A DNA stretch of 64,000 nt, taken from assembly GCF_003112735.1 (NCBI RefSeq), contig NZ_BFBR01000001.1:124001-188000 (forward strand). The letters are read 5' to 3'. The translations under genes were made by a program, and so were the position numbers. This document shows positions 46,453 to 54,709 of this stretch, in pieces. Every line of letters starts with the position of its first letter. The stretch's first letter is position 1. The notes beneath the pieces were generated by a model. It saw only the letters and a list, made by a program, of their open reading frames with translations. It made no database searches and was not told the origin of the DNA. The stretch is from Candidatus Phycosocius bacilliformis (GTDB lineage Bacteria; Pseudomonadota; Alphaproteobacteria; Caulobacterales; Aquidulcibacteraceae).

Positions 46453-47280
46453 CTATTGCTGGCCGCTGCCGCCACCGCGACTATTGAAGAAGCGGAAGAA
46501 GTCGCCATCGGGACTGGTGACGATGGTGGTGCCGGGTGGCAGAGCCTTTTCATAAGCCTGCATGGACCGATAGAAGGCCGCAAAGCCTGGATCCTGATTA
46601 TAGGCATCGGCAATGATCTTGGCCCGCTCACGGTCAGCGCCACCACGGATTTCCTGTGCCTGACGGTCACCTGCGGCCCGGACACTGGCAGCAGCCTGCT
46701 GACGTTCTGACCGCATGCGTTCAAACACGCGCTCTTGGTTGGCCGGGGGCAGATCAGCGGCGCGGATTTTCACATCCACCACTTCAATCCCCAAGGTACG
46801 GGCTTCCCGATTCATTTCTGCCCGGATTGCCGACATTAATTGAGAGCGGCGACCGGAAATAATGTCGGTGGACTGAGCCGAACCCAAGACCCGGCGCAGC
46901 GACGCCTCCAGCAAGCTGGTCAAACGGTCACGCGCGCGCCCCTCGGTCCGAACAGCCTGATAGAAGCGCAGCGGATTGACGATGCGCCAGCGCGCGAAAC
47001 TATCGACTTCCAAGCGTTCTTGGTCGGCGGTTACAACTTCGCTCTTGCCGGACGGGGTCAGGTCAAGGATGCGGCGATCATAAATCTCACGCTGCTGGAT
47101 GAAGGGCACCATGACCTTCAGACCGGGGTCAGTACCATCAATATTGAAGAAATTCTTTGGCTGACCGAATTGCAACGTGATGGCCTGCTGTGTCTCGCTG
47201 ACGGTGAACAGCGATGCATTGGCCAAAATGAGCGCGCCAAAGGCAAGCCCACCGAGAATGGGAAGCGTACGGGCGTTCAT
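46453..47280 (-). CDS. hflC: HflC, regulator of membrane protease FtsH
   Basis: 275 residues. N-terminal membrane anchor (LPILGGLAFGALILANASLFTV), SPFH/prohibitin domain (SETQQAITLQFGQP...YDRRILDLTPSGKSEVVTADQERLEVD), coiled-coil end (VRAAGDRQAQEIRGGADRERAKIIADAYNQDP). Forms the periplasmic HflKC cage around FtsH. Its start overlaps the hflK stop by 4 nt. The usual downstream Do-like protease gene is absent; palindromic repeats follow instead. Confidence 0.96.
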   Translation of the reverse strand: MNARTLPILGGLAFGALILANASLFTVSETQQAITLQFGQPKNFFNIDGTDPGLKVMVPFIQQREIYDRRILDLTPSGKSEVVTADQERLEVDSFARWRIVNPLRFYQAVRTEGRARDRLTSLLEASLRRVLGSAQSTDIISGRRSQLMSAIRAEMNREARTLGIEVVDVKIRAADLPPANQERVFERMRSERQQAAASVRAAGDRQAQEIRGGADRERAKIIADAYNQDPGFAAFYRSMQAYEKALPPGTTIVTSPDGDFFRFFNSRGGGSGQQ

Positions 47281-48485
47281 CGGACAACTCCTTGCGCGTT
47301 GTTGTTTTGAGCTGCTGGTTGAGCAGGTGCCGCATTGGTCGCGGCCCCCTTCAGCAATTCAGGGGGGAGGACCACCATGGGTGCATTGCCGGTGCGGCCG
47401 GGATCAAGCAGGACCTTATTGGCCCGCTCATAGACTTTTTCCATGGTTTCCAGATACAGGCGCTGACGCGTGACATCCGGGGCGAGGCGATATTCCTGAT
47501 AGAGCTGGTTGAAGCGGGCTGCTTCACCTTGGGCCTGTGGCACCACGGCGTTGCGATAGGAACGCGCCTGATTGATCTTGGTTTCAGCTTCCTGACTGGC
47601 TGCGGCCACTTCCCGGAAGGCGTCATTGACGGCAGCAGGGGGTTCAGCCTTGGTCAAATTGACCTGCGTAATGCGGATACCAGCCTTATATTCGTTCAGC
47701 GTGCGCTGAATGAGGTCACGGGTTTGGGTTTCCACCGTTGCACGGCCAGTCGACAGAACTTGCTCGCGCTGTGAACGGCCGGCCACCTCACGCATCGCCG
47801 CTTCGGCCACGGCCCGGACCGTTTCTTCCGCACTGCTGCGTCCGTCCTGACCATGGGCGACCTGAAACAGATAATCGCGGGAGTTTTCGATCCGCCACCA
47901 GACCTGGAAACCCACATCCACGATGTTTTCGTCCGCCGTCAGCATCAAGCCGTCATTTGGGCCTGCACCGGCCCCACCGCCGACGGTCAAGGAGCGCGCA
48001 GTCTGCACATCAACAATCTGACGGGTCTCAATCGGGGACGGCATATGGACATGCAGACCTTGGCCTTGGGTGTCGACATATTTGCCAAAGCGCTGGATCA
48101 CGGCCTCTTCACCGGCATCAACGACATAAATGCCAGTGGCAAACCAACCCAGCACCGCCACCAGCGCAATCGCACCCAGGGTGCGCTTGTCAAACTGGAT
48201 CGGCTCTCCGCCGCCGCCGCCGCCACGTGGCAGGCCACCGCCGCCACCGCCGCCGCCCAGCACATTCTTCAAACGATCCTCAACTCGCTTGGCCAGATCA
48301 TCCAGATTGCCACTTTCACCAGAATTGCCTGGACGCCGAGGCGGCTGGTTTCCACCAGTGCCCCAGGGATTGCGTGGGCCCGAACCGCCAGAGGAGTTGC
48401 CCCCAGATCCGCCACCGGATCCACCACCGGGACCCCAAGGGCCACCGCCACCACCGCCGCCGTTTGAATTGTCATTCCAAGGCAT
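47277..48485 (-). CDS. hflK: HflK, regulator of membrane protease FtsH
   Basis: 402 residues. Very Gly-rich cytoplasmic N-terminus (first about 100 residues, runs such as GGGGGGPWGPGGGSGGGSGG), a membrane span (GAIALVAVLGWFATGIYVV), then the SPFH domain (AGEEAVIQRFGKYVDTQGQGLHVHMPSPIET) and coiled coil. Partner of HflC in the same operon. Confidence 0.96.
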   Translation of the reverse strand: MPWNDNSNGGGGGGGPWGPGGGSGGGSGGNSSGGSGPRNPWGTGGNQPPRRPGNSGESGNLDDLAKRVEDRLKNVLGGGGGGGGLPRGGGGGGEPIQFDKRTLGAIALVAVLGWFATGIYVVDAGEEAVIQRFGKYVDTQGQGLHVHMPSPIETRQIVDVQTARSLTVGGGAGAGPNDGLMLTADENIVDVGFQVWWRIENSRDYLFQVAHGQDGRSSAEETVRAVAEAAMREVAGRSQREQVLSTGRATVETQTRDLIQRTLNEYKAGIRITQVNLTKAEPPAAVNDAFREVAAASQEAETKINQARSYRNAVVPQAQGEAARFNQLYQEYRLAPDVTRQRLYLETMEKVYERANKVLLDPGRTGNAPMVVLPPELLKGAATNAAPAQPAAQNNNAQGVVR

Positions 48486-48621
48486 CTGATCGCTTTTCCA
48501 TTTCTAAACAGCCGGCACAGACCCATGCCCATGCCAAACAAGCCGCCGAATGCAGGGCCTAACACTTGCAAGCCTATCCGACTGCCCCTTATGTGCGTTC
48601 TCAGCGACAGGGATCAAGAAG

Positions 48622-49842
48622 GTGTTTGGAATCAAGCGATCACTCAAACGCGAGGATGTCCTGAAAATCTTGGACACTTTGCGCGGATTGGACGGCTTAA
48701 GTCTTGTAAAATCAGGACTTATTGAGGACGTTCGCATCTCGGAAACCCAAGATGTCCTCACAACAATTGCAGTGCCCGCAGGTGCAGAAAGTTTTGCACC
48801 GACCTGGCAAGAGGCTGCAACAGCCGCGATTGGAGGCCTGCCAGGGGTTGGTAAGGTGACCGTGGTGATGACCGCCCATCGTGAGCCATCCCGACCTGCC
48901 AGCGGTGAGTCGTCTCCTCAGCCACAAGCGTCCGCCGCAAACCCCACCACCCAGCGGGTCCGCAAGGGCGCGCGTTTGACGGATGCGGCGCTCGCCCAAG
49001 GTGTGGCACAAGCCCCACCTGCCAAACCCGGCATCCCTGGCATCACCGCCATTTTGGCAGTCGCCTCAGCCAAGGGCGGGGTGGGCAAGTCAACTGTGGC
49101 GGTTAATTTGGCAGCGGCCTTGGCCGCGCTTGGGTTGCGGGTCGGCCTTCTCGATGTAGACATTTACGGCCCCTCGATCCCCACCATGTTGGGCACAGTC
49201 GAGGCCGAGCCCGAGGTGGATGAGCACAAGAAATTGCTGCCAATCCCGGCCTATGGCCTCCAAACCATGTCGATTGGCTATTTGGTCGATGGCGATGCGC
49301 CAATGATCTGGCGTGGGCCGATTGTGACCAGCGCCATCAAGCAATTGCTGGAAGATGTGACATGGGGAAGTGCTGAAGAGCCACTCGACATTCTGGTCAT
49401 GGATACCCCGCCTGGCACCGGGGATGCTCAATTGGCACTCGCCCAACGTGTGCCATTGTCCGCCGCTGTTCTGGTGTCGACCCCGCAAGAAGTCGCACTG
49501 GCAGATGTCCGTCGCGGTGCGGGCATGTTTGCCAAAACCCATGTGCCTGTCCTTGGCGTCATCGAAAATATGGCGTGGCTCGCCCAACCCGACGGGACCC
49601 GCCTGCATGTGTTTGGCGAAGGCGGCGCGCGACGGACAGCTGAGGCCCTTAATCTGCCGTTCTTAGGCGAGGTGCCTCTTGAAATCGGCATCCGGCAGAG
49701 CGGGGATGCAGGTGTGCCCTATGTGGTAGCCGCACCGGGGTCTGAGACCGCCAATGCCTTTTTGTCGATTGCCGCCCATATTCATGATGGCCTGACCCAT
49801 CAGGCAACCAAGCCTGCCCCGCTCATTCGCTTTGTCGCCTAG
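48622..49842 (+). CDS. mrp: Mrp/ApbC-type iron-sulfur cluster carrier ATPase
   Basis: 406 residues from GTG 48622 (ATG 48550 also in frame). N-terminal DUF59/MIP18 domain (REDVLKILDTLRGLDGLSLVKSGLIED), a Pro/Ala-rich linker, then the deviant Walker A ASAKGGVGKSTVAVNLA, LDVDIYGPSIPTMLG, and DILVMDTPPGTGDAQL. The C-x-x-C that bridges the cluster in E. coli Mrp is replaced (ENMAWLAQPDGTRLHVFGEGG), as in a number of alphaproteobacterial homologues. The 3' end overlaps the convergent LysR gene by 4 nt. Confidence 0.92.
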   Translation: MFGIKRSLKREDVLKILDTLRGLDGLSLVKSGLIEDVRISETQDVLTTIAVPAGAESFAPTWQEAATAAIGGLPGVGKVTVVMTAHREPSRPASGESSPQPQASAANPTTQRVRKGARLTDAALAQGVAQAPPAKPGIPGITAILAVASAKGGVGKSTVAVNLAAALAALGLRVGLLDVDIYGPSIPTMLGTVEAEPEVDEHKKLLPIPAYGLQTMSIGYLVDGDAPMIWRGPIVTSAIKQLLEDVTWGSAEEPLDILVMDTPPGTGDAQLALAQRVPLSAAVLVSTPQEVALADVRRGAGMFAKTHVPVLGVIENMAWLAQPDGTRLHVFGEGGARRTAEALNLPFLGEVPLEIGIRQSGDAGVPYVVAAPGSETANAFLSIAAHIHDGLTHQATKPAPLIRFVA

Positions 49843-50738
49843 CGTTCACCTGCGGGGCTGATTGCTTGCTTGAACGACGCGACGATCCAATGGCGGACCC
49901 GCTGCAGTCGGGGGGTGGTCCGAGTATCGCGGTGAAAAACCAGCCACGGTATGCGCTCGGGCAAACCGGACTGGGGAATTTCAACCAAGCCAGCCGCCTT
50001 GGCCGCATACGCAGGCAAGGGCGCAATGCCGACCCCGGCAACCGCGGCATTCTGTAAAGATCTTACGCTGGAGGAGGTAAAGCAAACCTGGCCTTCCAGC
50101 CCTTGAGCTTTCAGCCACAGATTTTCGGCAATATCGCCATAGGCTGGATCGAGCCAAATCAAATCTTCCGATGCCAAGGTGATCGAATGCGGATTGCGCC
50201 CGGCGAGATAGGACTGGGAAGCAAACAGGCCCATGCGGATGACGGGAAGTCGGCGTGCCACCAAACTCTCTTCATGGGGCTGCACCATGCGGATCGCAAC
50301 ATCGGTGCGGCCTGCGTTGAGATTGGCAATGTCATTGGACACCTCAAGGTCAATCCGAATAGCGGGGTCATCTGCCCGCAACTGGGCCAAGCGGGGAGCC
50401 AGCACGTCGGCAATCACGGCTTCAGTCGCCGAAATGCGAACCGACGGCAGATTAGGCCCATCTTGCAGCGCACGGGCTAATCGGGCAATTTGCCCCAAGT
50501 GTCGTGCGCCGGGTTCTGCCACCGCCAGAATCGTCTGGCCCGCGCCCGTCAGGGCCGCTCCGCGTGGACCCCGCTGGAAAAGACGCAACCCCAATTGTTC
50601 TTCAAGACTATCGAGACGGCGGCTGATGGTGGCTACCGACACAGCGAGCTGATTGGCAGCCTCCGACAATGATCCACAGCGCGCCACGACGACAAAACTG
50701 CGCAATCCTTCCCAGTCAATCGCCTGCTCATCGATCAT
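49839..50738 (-). CDS. LysR-family transcriptional regulator
   Basis: 299 residues. N-terminal winged helix (DWEGLRSFVVVARCGSLSEAANQLAVSVATISRRLDSLEEQLGLRLFQR) and a substrate-binding effector domain. ATG 50738 chosen as the usual start of the HTH. It is divergent from the YdhR-like gene (114-bp gap), the classic layout for LysR control of the neighbour. Effector unknown. Confidence 0.93.
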   Translation of the reverse strand: MIDEQAIDWEGLRSFVVVARCGSLSEAANQLAVSVATISRRLDSLEEQLGLRLFQRGPRGAALTGAGQTILAVAEPGARHLGQIARLARALQDGPNLPSVRISATEAVIADVLAPRLAQLRADDPAIRIDLEVSNDIANLNAGRTDVAIRMVQPHEESLVARRLPVIRMGLFASQSYLAGRNPHSITLASEDLIWLDPAYGDIAENLWLKAQGLEGQVCFTSSSVRSLQNAAVAGVGIAPLPAYAAKAAGLVEIPQSGLPERIPWLVFHRDTRTTPRLQRVRHWIVASFKQAISPAGER

Positions 50739-50852
50739 TTTTGCAAATCCATTTTCCGTTTTTATAGCTTCCTGTTGTGCGTGGTCAATCGCAAATGGGG
50801 AAGCACCCGCGGGCACCACGTCGATCGCGGCACGCTTAGAAAGGAACTCACC

Positions 50853-51548
50853 ATGAAAAACCTTCTGCCTTTACTGGCCTTAGCCGCATGGGTTGGTCTG
50901 TCACCACAAGTCAAAGCCCAAAAAGCCGCATCCGATCAGGTAGCAGTCTATGTCTCAATCCCCAGACCGGCTGGGGCCAGCGATGCTGTACTAGATCAGG
51001 AGTTTGCGAAAGCCGTACCGGCCTATGCCAAGGTTCCCGGTTTGAGGCGCAAGTATTTCACCTATGACGCGGGGCATTTCGGTGGTCTCTATCTGTTTGC
51101 CGATCGGGCTAGCGCCACCAACCAATTCTCACCAGCTTGGCACGCACGGGTTGAACGCACGTATGGGTCTAAAGCCGAGGTCACCTATTTCACAGTACCT
51201 GTGGTCACCGCAGGTGCGTCCAGACAGGCCCCATCTGGCGGCAACGTCGCGGTAATCGTGCGGGTAAAACCCCCTTGGTATGCCACACAAGGCCTGATCC
51301 GGCGAGGCTTTGCCAAAGCGATTCCTGACTATGCCGGCATTCCACGCCTGATCTACAAATATTTCACCATCGGCGACGACCGCACTTTTGGCGGCATTTA
51401 TCTCTGGGAAGATCAGGCCAGTGCCGCGGCCTATTTTGGCCCAGCTTGGCATGCCCGCGTCAAGCAGCGATATGGTCACGATGGCGAGGTCATCATGCTG
51501 AAGGCTCCTGTCAGCCTGATTAAACCCAATGTGACGGGGAGCCAATAA
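50853..51548 (+). CDS. Secreted protein with two tandem YdhR-like (dimeric alpha-beta barrel) domains
   Basis: 231 residues. Signal peptide MKNLLPLLALAAWVGLSPQVKA. Two similar halves: residues about 30-115 and 130-220, with matching blocks FAKAVPAYAKVPGLRRKYFTYD...SPAWHARVERTYG and FAKAIPDYAGIPRLIYKYFTIG...GPAWHARVKQRYG. Each half resembles the YdhR/ABM monooxygenase-like fold, which normally works as a homodimer; here the duplication would make a single-chain dimer. ATG 50853 has AAAGGAA upstream. The hydrolase gene follows one base after the stop. Confidence 0.8.
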   Translation: MKNLLPLLALAAWVGLSPQVKAQKAASDQVAVYVSIPRPAGASDAVLDQEFAKAVPAYAKVPGLRRKYFTYDAGHFGGLYLFADRASATNQFSPAWHARVERTYGSKAEVTYFTVPVVTAGASRQAPSGGNVAVIVRVKPPWYATQGLIRRGFAKAIPDYAGIPRLIYKYFTIGDDRTFGGIYLWEDQASAAAYFGPAWHARVKQRYGHDGEVIMLKAPVSLIKPNVTGSQ

Positions 51549-51549
51549 G

Positions 51550-52494
51550 ATGGGCATGCTGCGCGATCTTGGCCTCAAGCTCGATACGTGGCATGGGCGT
51601 ACCGCGATGGCGCGGTTTAAGAATGGCTGGCCCGCTCACGCGTCACCCGATGTCGGCTTTTACCGCACGCCACTGACCCAGTATCGCTATCGGGTGGTTG
51701 GCTCTGGCCCGACTCTCGTCTTTGCTGCTGATCCGCCCATGAGTCTGGAAAATTATGACGGGCTGATCGAGGCCTTCAGCCCATACTTCCGAGTAATTGT
51801 GTTTGAACTGCCTGCTATGGGATTCAGCGCGGTCAGCTCTGACTATCGCTTTGACTTTTACCAGACCAATGACGATGTCGCCCGCTTTCTTGCCGATGTG
51901 GCCGGTGAGGGAGCCATTCTGGCCTTCTCCTGCGTGGCAGGCCTTTGTGCAGTCGATCTGGCTTGCCGACGGCCCGAATTGGTATCGCGCCTTGCCTTGA
52001 TACAAACCACAGATGTGGCGGGATTTGCCGTTTGGAAAGCGCGTCGTGACCCCCAAGGCATTCTGGCCAAGCCCATTATCGGCCAGCTTGCCATGAAGCA
52101 AATGGCCCCCAAGCGCATGCCGGATTGGTATCGGCTGTCGGTAGGACGCAAGGAAATGATTGACGCGCTGGTTGCCTGTGCGTGCCGGTCGTTTGAGCAT
52201 GGGGCCATGTGGTCTTTGGCCAGCGCTTATCAGGTCTATATGGACCCGAATATCAGGCTTGGCCGTCCGAAACAGCCCGCACTAGCTTTCTGGGGCCAAG
52301 CTGACCGCAGTCATCCTGCCGAGCATGTCGACAGCCCCAAACGTTTGGCCGACCATGTTGACATGATTGTCTACCCCGATCTTGGCCACACGCCGGAATT
52401 GGAAGACCCTGCCCGCCTGTGTGCGGATTTGCGGGCTTGGATTGCCAAAAGCGGACAGGTCTTCCCACCAGCGCCAGAAGCGCCTATAATATAG
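51550..52494 (+). CDS. Alpha/beta hydrolase with apparent Cys nucleophile
   Basis: 314 residues. Alpha/beta hydrolase pattern: oxyanion region AADPPMSLENYDGLIEAF, FRVIVFELPAMGFS, nucleophile elbow LAFSCVAGLCAVDLA, acid in WGQADRSHP and His in YPDLGHTPELEDP. At the elbow, where G-x-S-x-G is normal, the sequence is F-S-C-V-A-G, so Cys128 appears to take the Ser place (as in dienelactone hydrolases). Translationally coupled to the YdhR-like gene. Its last codons contain the ssrA promoter -10 box. Substrate unknown. Confidence 0.85.
   Translation: MGMLRDLGLKLDTWHGRTAMARFKNGWPAHASPDVGFYRTPLTQYRYRVVGSGPTLVFAADPPMSLENYDGLIEAFSPYFRVIVFELPAMGFSAVSSDYRFDFYQTNDDVARFLADVAGEGAILAFSCVAGLCAVDLACRRPELVSRLALIQTTDVAGFAVWKARRDPQGILAKPIIGQLAMKQMAPKRMPDWYRLSVGRKEMIDALVACACRSFEHGAMWSLASAYQVYMDPNIRLGRPKQPALAFWGQADRSHPAEHVDSPKRLADHVDMIVYPDLGHTPELEDPARLCADLRAWIAKSGQVFPPAPEAPII
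52462..52490 (+). promoter_or_regulatory. ssrA promoter inside the hydrolase gene end
   Basis: TATAAT (52485-52490) is a perfect -10 box, with TTCCCA (52462-52467) 17 bases upstream as a weak -35. The TATAAT overlaps the last codons of the hydrolase gene, whose stop is 52492-52494; the mature acceptor RNA starts about 52494-52497. Confidence 0.6.
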
Positions 52495-52577
52495 AGGTCC
52501 GGTTCGCCGGACTATGGTGATAAACGTGCGTGTAATAAGCAGGCCGGACCGGGGTGCGATTCCCCGCGGCTCCACCA
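52494..52577 (+). ncRNA. ssrA: tmRNA, acceptor piece (circularly permuted)
   Basis: About 84 nt ending in CGGCTCCACCA (52567-52577): the 3' acceptor strand and encoded CCA. Just before it, GGGGTGCGATTCCCC is a T-arm. In alphaproteobacteria the ssrA gene is permuted and the acceptor piece comes first. The last seven bases before ACCA pair with the start of the coding piece (GGGGCCG at 52606-52612). Exact 5' end not visible. Confidence 0.9.
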
Positions 52578-52605
52578 AAATCTCTGCGGGTGTCGCCGCG
52601 AGTGT

Positions 52606-52813
52606 GGGGCCGATCAGGATCGACGGATGTGTAAAGACGTAACTTTTACCCGCGTGGGCTTCGTCATCCGCCCATTTTCATAAATGCAAACGATAACTTT
52701 GCACAGGACGTCCGTTTGGCTGCGTAATGCGGTCTGATTGACTTCCGACTAAGTCCCCCGGCTACGGCTGAGGGCGGGGCGCGGAGGGGGGCCCGGCAAC
52801 AGCAACCCCCTCC
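52606..52813 (+). ncRNA. ssrA: tmRNA, coding piece with tag ANDNFAQDVRLAA
   Basis: Begins GGGGCCGATCAGGATCGACGG, the conserved 5' end of tmRNA. The tag frame starts at the GCA resume codon at 52686 and reads A-N-D-N-F-A-Q-D-V-R-L-A-A, stop TAA at 52725-52727. The first six residues equal those of the Caulobacter tag (AANDNFAEEFAVAA after the charged Ala), the LAA end is what ClpX reads. The 3' limit is set at the perfect hairpin GGAGGGGG/CCCCCTCC (52783-52813). A 28-nt linker to the acceptor piece is removed in processing. Confidence 0.92.
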
Positions 52814-53057
52814 ACCTTGCCACCTCAGATAAGGCTTACGGCAACACCTATTTCTGGAAAAATCAAATCCTTAGCCGCCTGCGTGGGTTGGGGACGTGCT
52901 GCTGCAAAAACCCATCACAAAACCACTCACGATACTCGCCAAATGGGTGCTTTCGCTCGCTTGTCTATCGAAGTTGATTGCGCCAGCAGTCAAGCAAGAT
53001 TAAGAAGACAGTTACGGATTTCGTGCCATGAGTGGCCAACAGCAGGAGACAGACCCG
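52814..53057. other. Gap between ssrA and sspB
   Basis: About 240 bp without clear genes. A possible earlier start of sspB (ATG 53028) falls here. It may contain the sspB promoter; nothing strong is visible. Confidence 0.4.
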
Positions 53058-53537
53058 ATGTCGGAAGACCTCATCGGCTATGCAAAACTGACCCAGGATG
53101 CCCTACGCGGCGTCGTGCGCGACGCATTGAAGGTGGCACTGACGGGCCTGCCCGGCGATCATCATTTTTATATCAGTTTCCGCACCCGTTCGCGGGGCGT
53201 GCAAGTCGCCCAATATCTGGCGGCCAAATATCCCGATGAAATGACCATCGTGATCCAGCATCAATATGAAGGGCTGGAAGTGCGAGACGATCATTTTGCG
53301 ATCACCCTGCATTTTGGCGGCGTACCCCAGCGCATCGTGATCCCATTTGCAGCCATCACCCGATTCTATGACCCTTCAGTTCGTTTCGCGCTGCCGTTTG
53401 ACGCGGTCGACGATTTGTCGCCGGATGCGATCGAGGAAGAGGATGATGTTCTGGAAAATGACGTAGACGGCAGCGTCGTGAAGGCCCCAACCACGGGGGC
53501 AGTCGTCAGCCTTGATGCTTTCCGGCGCAAGAAGTGA
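53058..53537 (+). CDS. sspB: SspB-family ClpXP adaptor (alphaproteobacterial form)
   Basis: 159 residues. Core block YISFRTRSRGVQVAQYLAAKYPDEMTIVIQHQYEGLEV, then FAITLHFGGVPQRIVIPFAAITRFYDPSV, as in Caulobacter SspB-alpha, followed by an acidic linker and a C-terminal ClpX-tethering tail (AVVSLDAFRRKK). It holds tmRNA-tagged proteins and brings them to ClpXP. ATG 53058 has AGGAGA eight bases upstream; ATG 53028 is possible. Next to ssrA, which supplies its tag. Confidence 0.94.
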   Translation: MSEDLIGYAKLTQDALRGVVRDALKVALTGLPGDHHFYISFRTRSRGVQVAQYLAAKYPDEMTIVIQHQYEGLEVRDDHFAITLHFGGVPQRIVIPFAAITRFYDPSVRFALPFDAVDDLSPDAIEEEDDVLENDVDGSVVKAPTTGAVVSLDAFRRKK

Positions 53538-54004
53538 GCGCAAGACCTGGCCCAACCCGCAGCGATGCGGAGGTTCTGGCAAAATTCACCCAAGCCAAAT
53601 CCCGCCCACCTTGCTCGGACACGTTGAGTCTAAACGTATTAAGCATCGACCAAGCGGCAGGCAAAGTACGCATCGCCATGGTGGGCCAAGCGGCATGGTG
53701 CAATCCGCGCGGGGCGCTGCAAGGCGGCTTTGTGACGGCCATGCTGGATGAAGCCATGGCCATTGCCGGCATCGTTGCCGGAGAGATGGCCTTTGCGGTT
53801 CCAACATTGGAGCTTAAAACCACATTTCTGCGCCCCTGCCCCGCTGGCCCCGTTGAAGCCGAGGGTCGGGTGATCAAATGGGGCCAGAAGGCTGCATTTC
53901 TGGAGGCGGATTTGTTTGACGCCGAGGGCAAGCTGGTTGCGCGCGCCACCTCCACCGTGGTGCCAACACCGCTGCCCGCACGCCATCCGCGCGCGGATGG
54001 CTAG
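53534..54004 (+). CDS. PaaI-family hotdog thioesterase
   Basis: 156 residues. Hotdog pattern with catalytic region NPRGALQGGFVTAMLDEAMAIAG and LELKTTFLRPCPAGPVEAEGRVIKWG. Start GTG 53534 overlaps the sspB stop (GTGA), so it is translated from the same message. Acyl-CoA or similar thioester substrate, unknown. Confidence 0.88.
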   Translation: MSARPGPTRSDAEVLAKFTQAKSRPPCSDTLSLNVLSIDQAAGKVRIAMVGQAAWCNPRGALQGGFVTAMLDEAMAIAGIVAGEMAFAVPTLELKTTFLRPCPAGPVEAEGRVIKWGQKAAFLEADLFDAEGKLVARATSTVVPTPLPARHPRADG

Positions 54005-54708
54005 GTGTCTGATAGGATCTTCAGCCGCTCCATCAGGCGGCGGGCTGCGTGACGGCTCTCCTCCGACCACGGCGCAAGGTCTGAGCGCATCAGGCAGGAC
54101 TCGCTCTTCAGAATAATTCCATCATCAAGGATCTTAAGCGCATTGGCCGCAAGCGTGGCCCCGGATGTGGTGATGTCGACGATGGCATCCGCAATGCCAG
54201 CCCCCGGCGCGCCTTCAGTGGCCCCAGCACTGTCGATAATGCGGTGATCCACGACATGATGGTCGCGCATGAATTGGGCGGTCAAGCGGGTGAATTTGGT
54301 CGCGATGCGGAAACGCCGCCCTGTCTGGCGACGAATGTCTGTGGCAACTTCGGCCAAATCAGCCATGGTCTCGACATCAATCCAGCCATTGGGCACCGCC
54401 ACCACCACATCGGCCCGGCCAAAGCCAAGACGCGCCACGATGGTCAAACGAAGATCAACCTCATCAGAGGCCTCTCGCACAATATCTTCACCGGTAACGC
54501 CCAGATGGATCTCACCGGCCAGCAGGGCCTTGCCGATATCGCCTGCCGAAGCCAAGCGAACCTGCACATCATCAAAGCCATCCAGTGTCGCGCTATAGCC
54601 GCGCTCGCCCCCGGTCTGGCGCAGCACCAAGCCATGGCGGGCCAGCCAAGCCTCGCACTGATCTTTCAACCGCCCCTTCGACGGCAAGGCCAGGATCAGC
54701 TCAGCCAT
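54001..54708 (-). CDS. hisG: ATP phosphoribosyltransferase, short form
   Basis: 235 residues, the short HisG that needs HisZ. First step of histidine synthesis. Visible: AELILALPSKGRLKDQCEAWLARHG, HLGVTGEDIVREA, and VDITTSGATLAANALKIL (PRPP site). ATG 54708 lies 1 nt after the hisZ stop. Last gene of hisS-hisZ-hisG; the 3' end overlaps the convergent thioesterase gene by 4 nt. Confidence 0.96.
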   Translation of the reverse strand: MAELILALPSKGRLKDQCEAWLARHGLVLRQTGGERGYSATLDGFDDVQVRLASAGDIGKALLAGEIHLGVTGEDIVREASDEVDLRLTIVARLGFGRADVVVAVPNGWIDVETMADLAEVATDIRRQTGRRFRIATKFTRLTAQFMRDHHVVDHRIIDSAGATEGAPGAGIADAIVDITTSGATLAANALKILDDGIILKSESCLMRSDLAPWSEESRHAARRLMERLKILSDT

Positions 54709-54709
54709 G

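Noticed and set aside
52494-52813. Integration site for a mobile element at ssrA
   Set aside because: tmRNA genes are frequent attachment sites, but no integrase, direct repeat of the 3' end or foreign-looking genes lie nearby.
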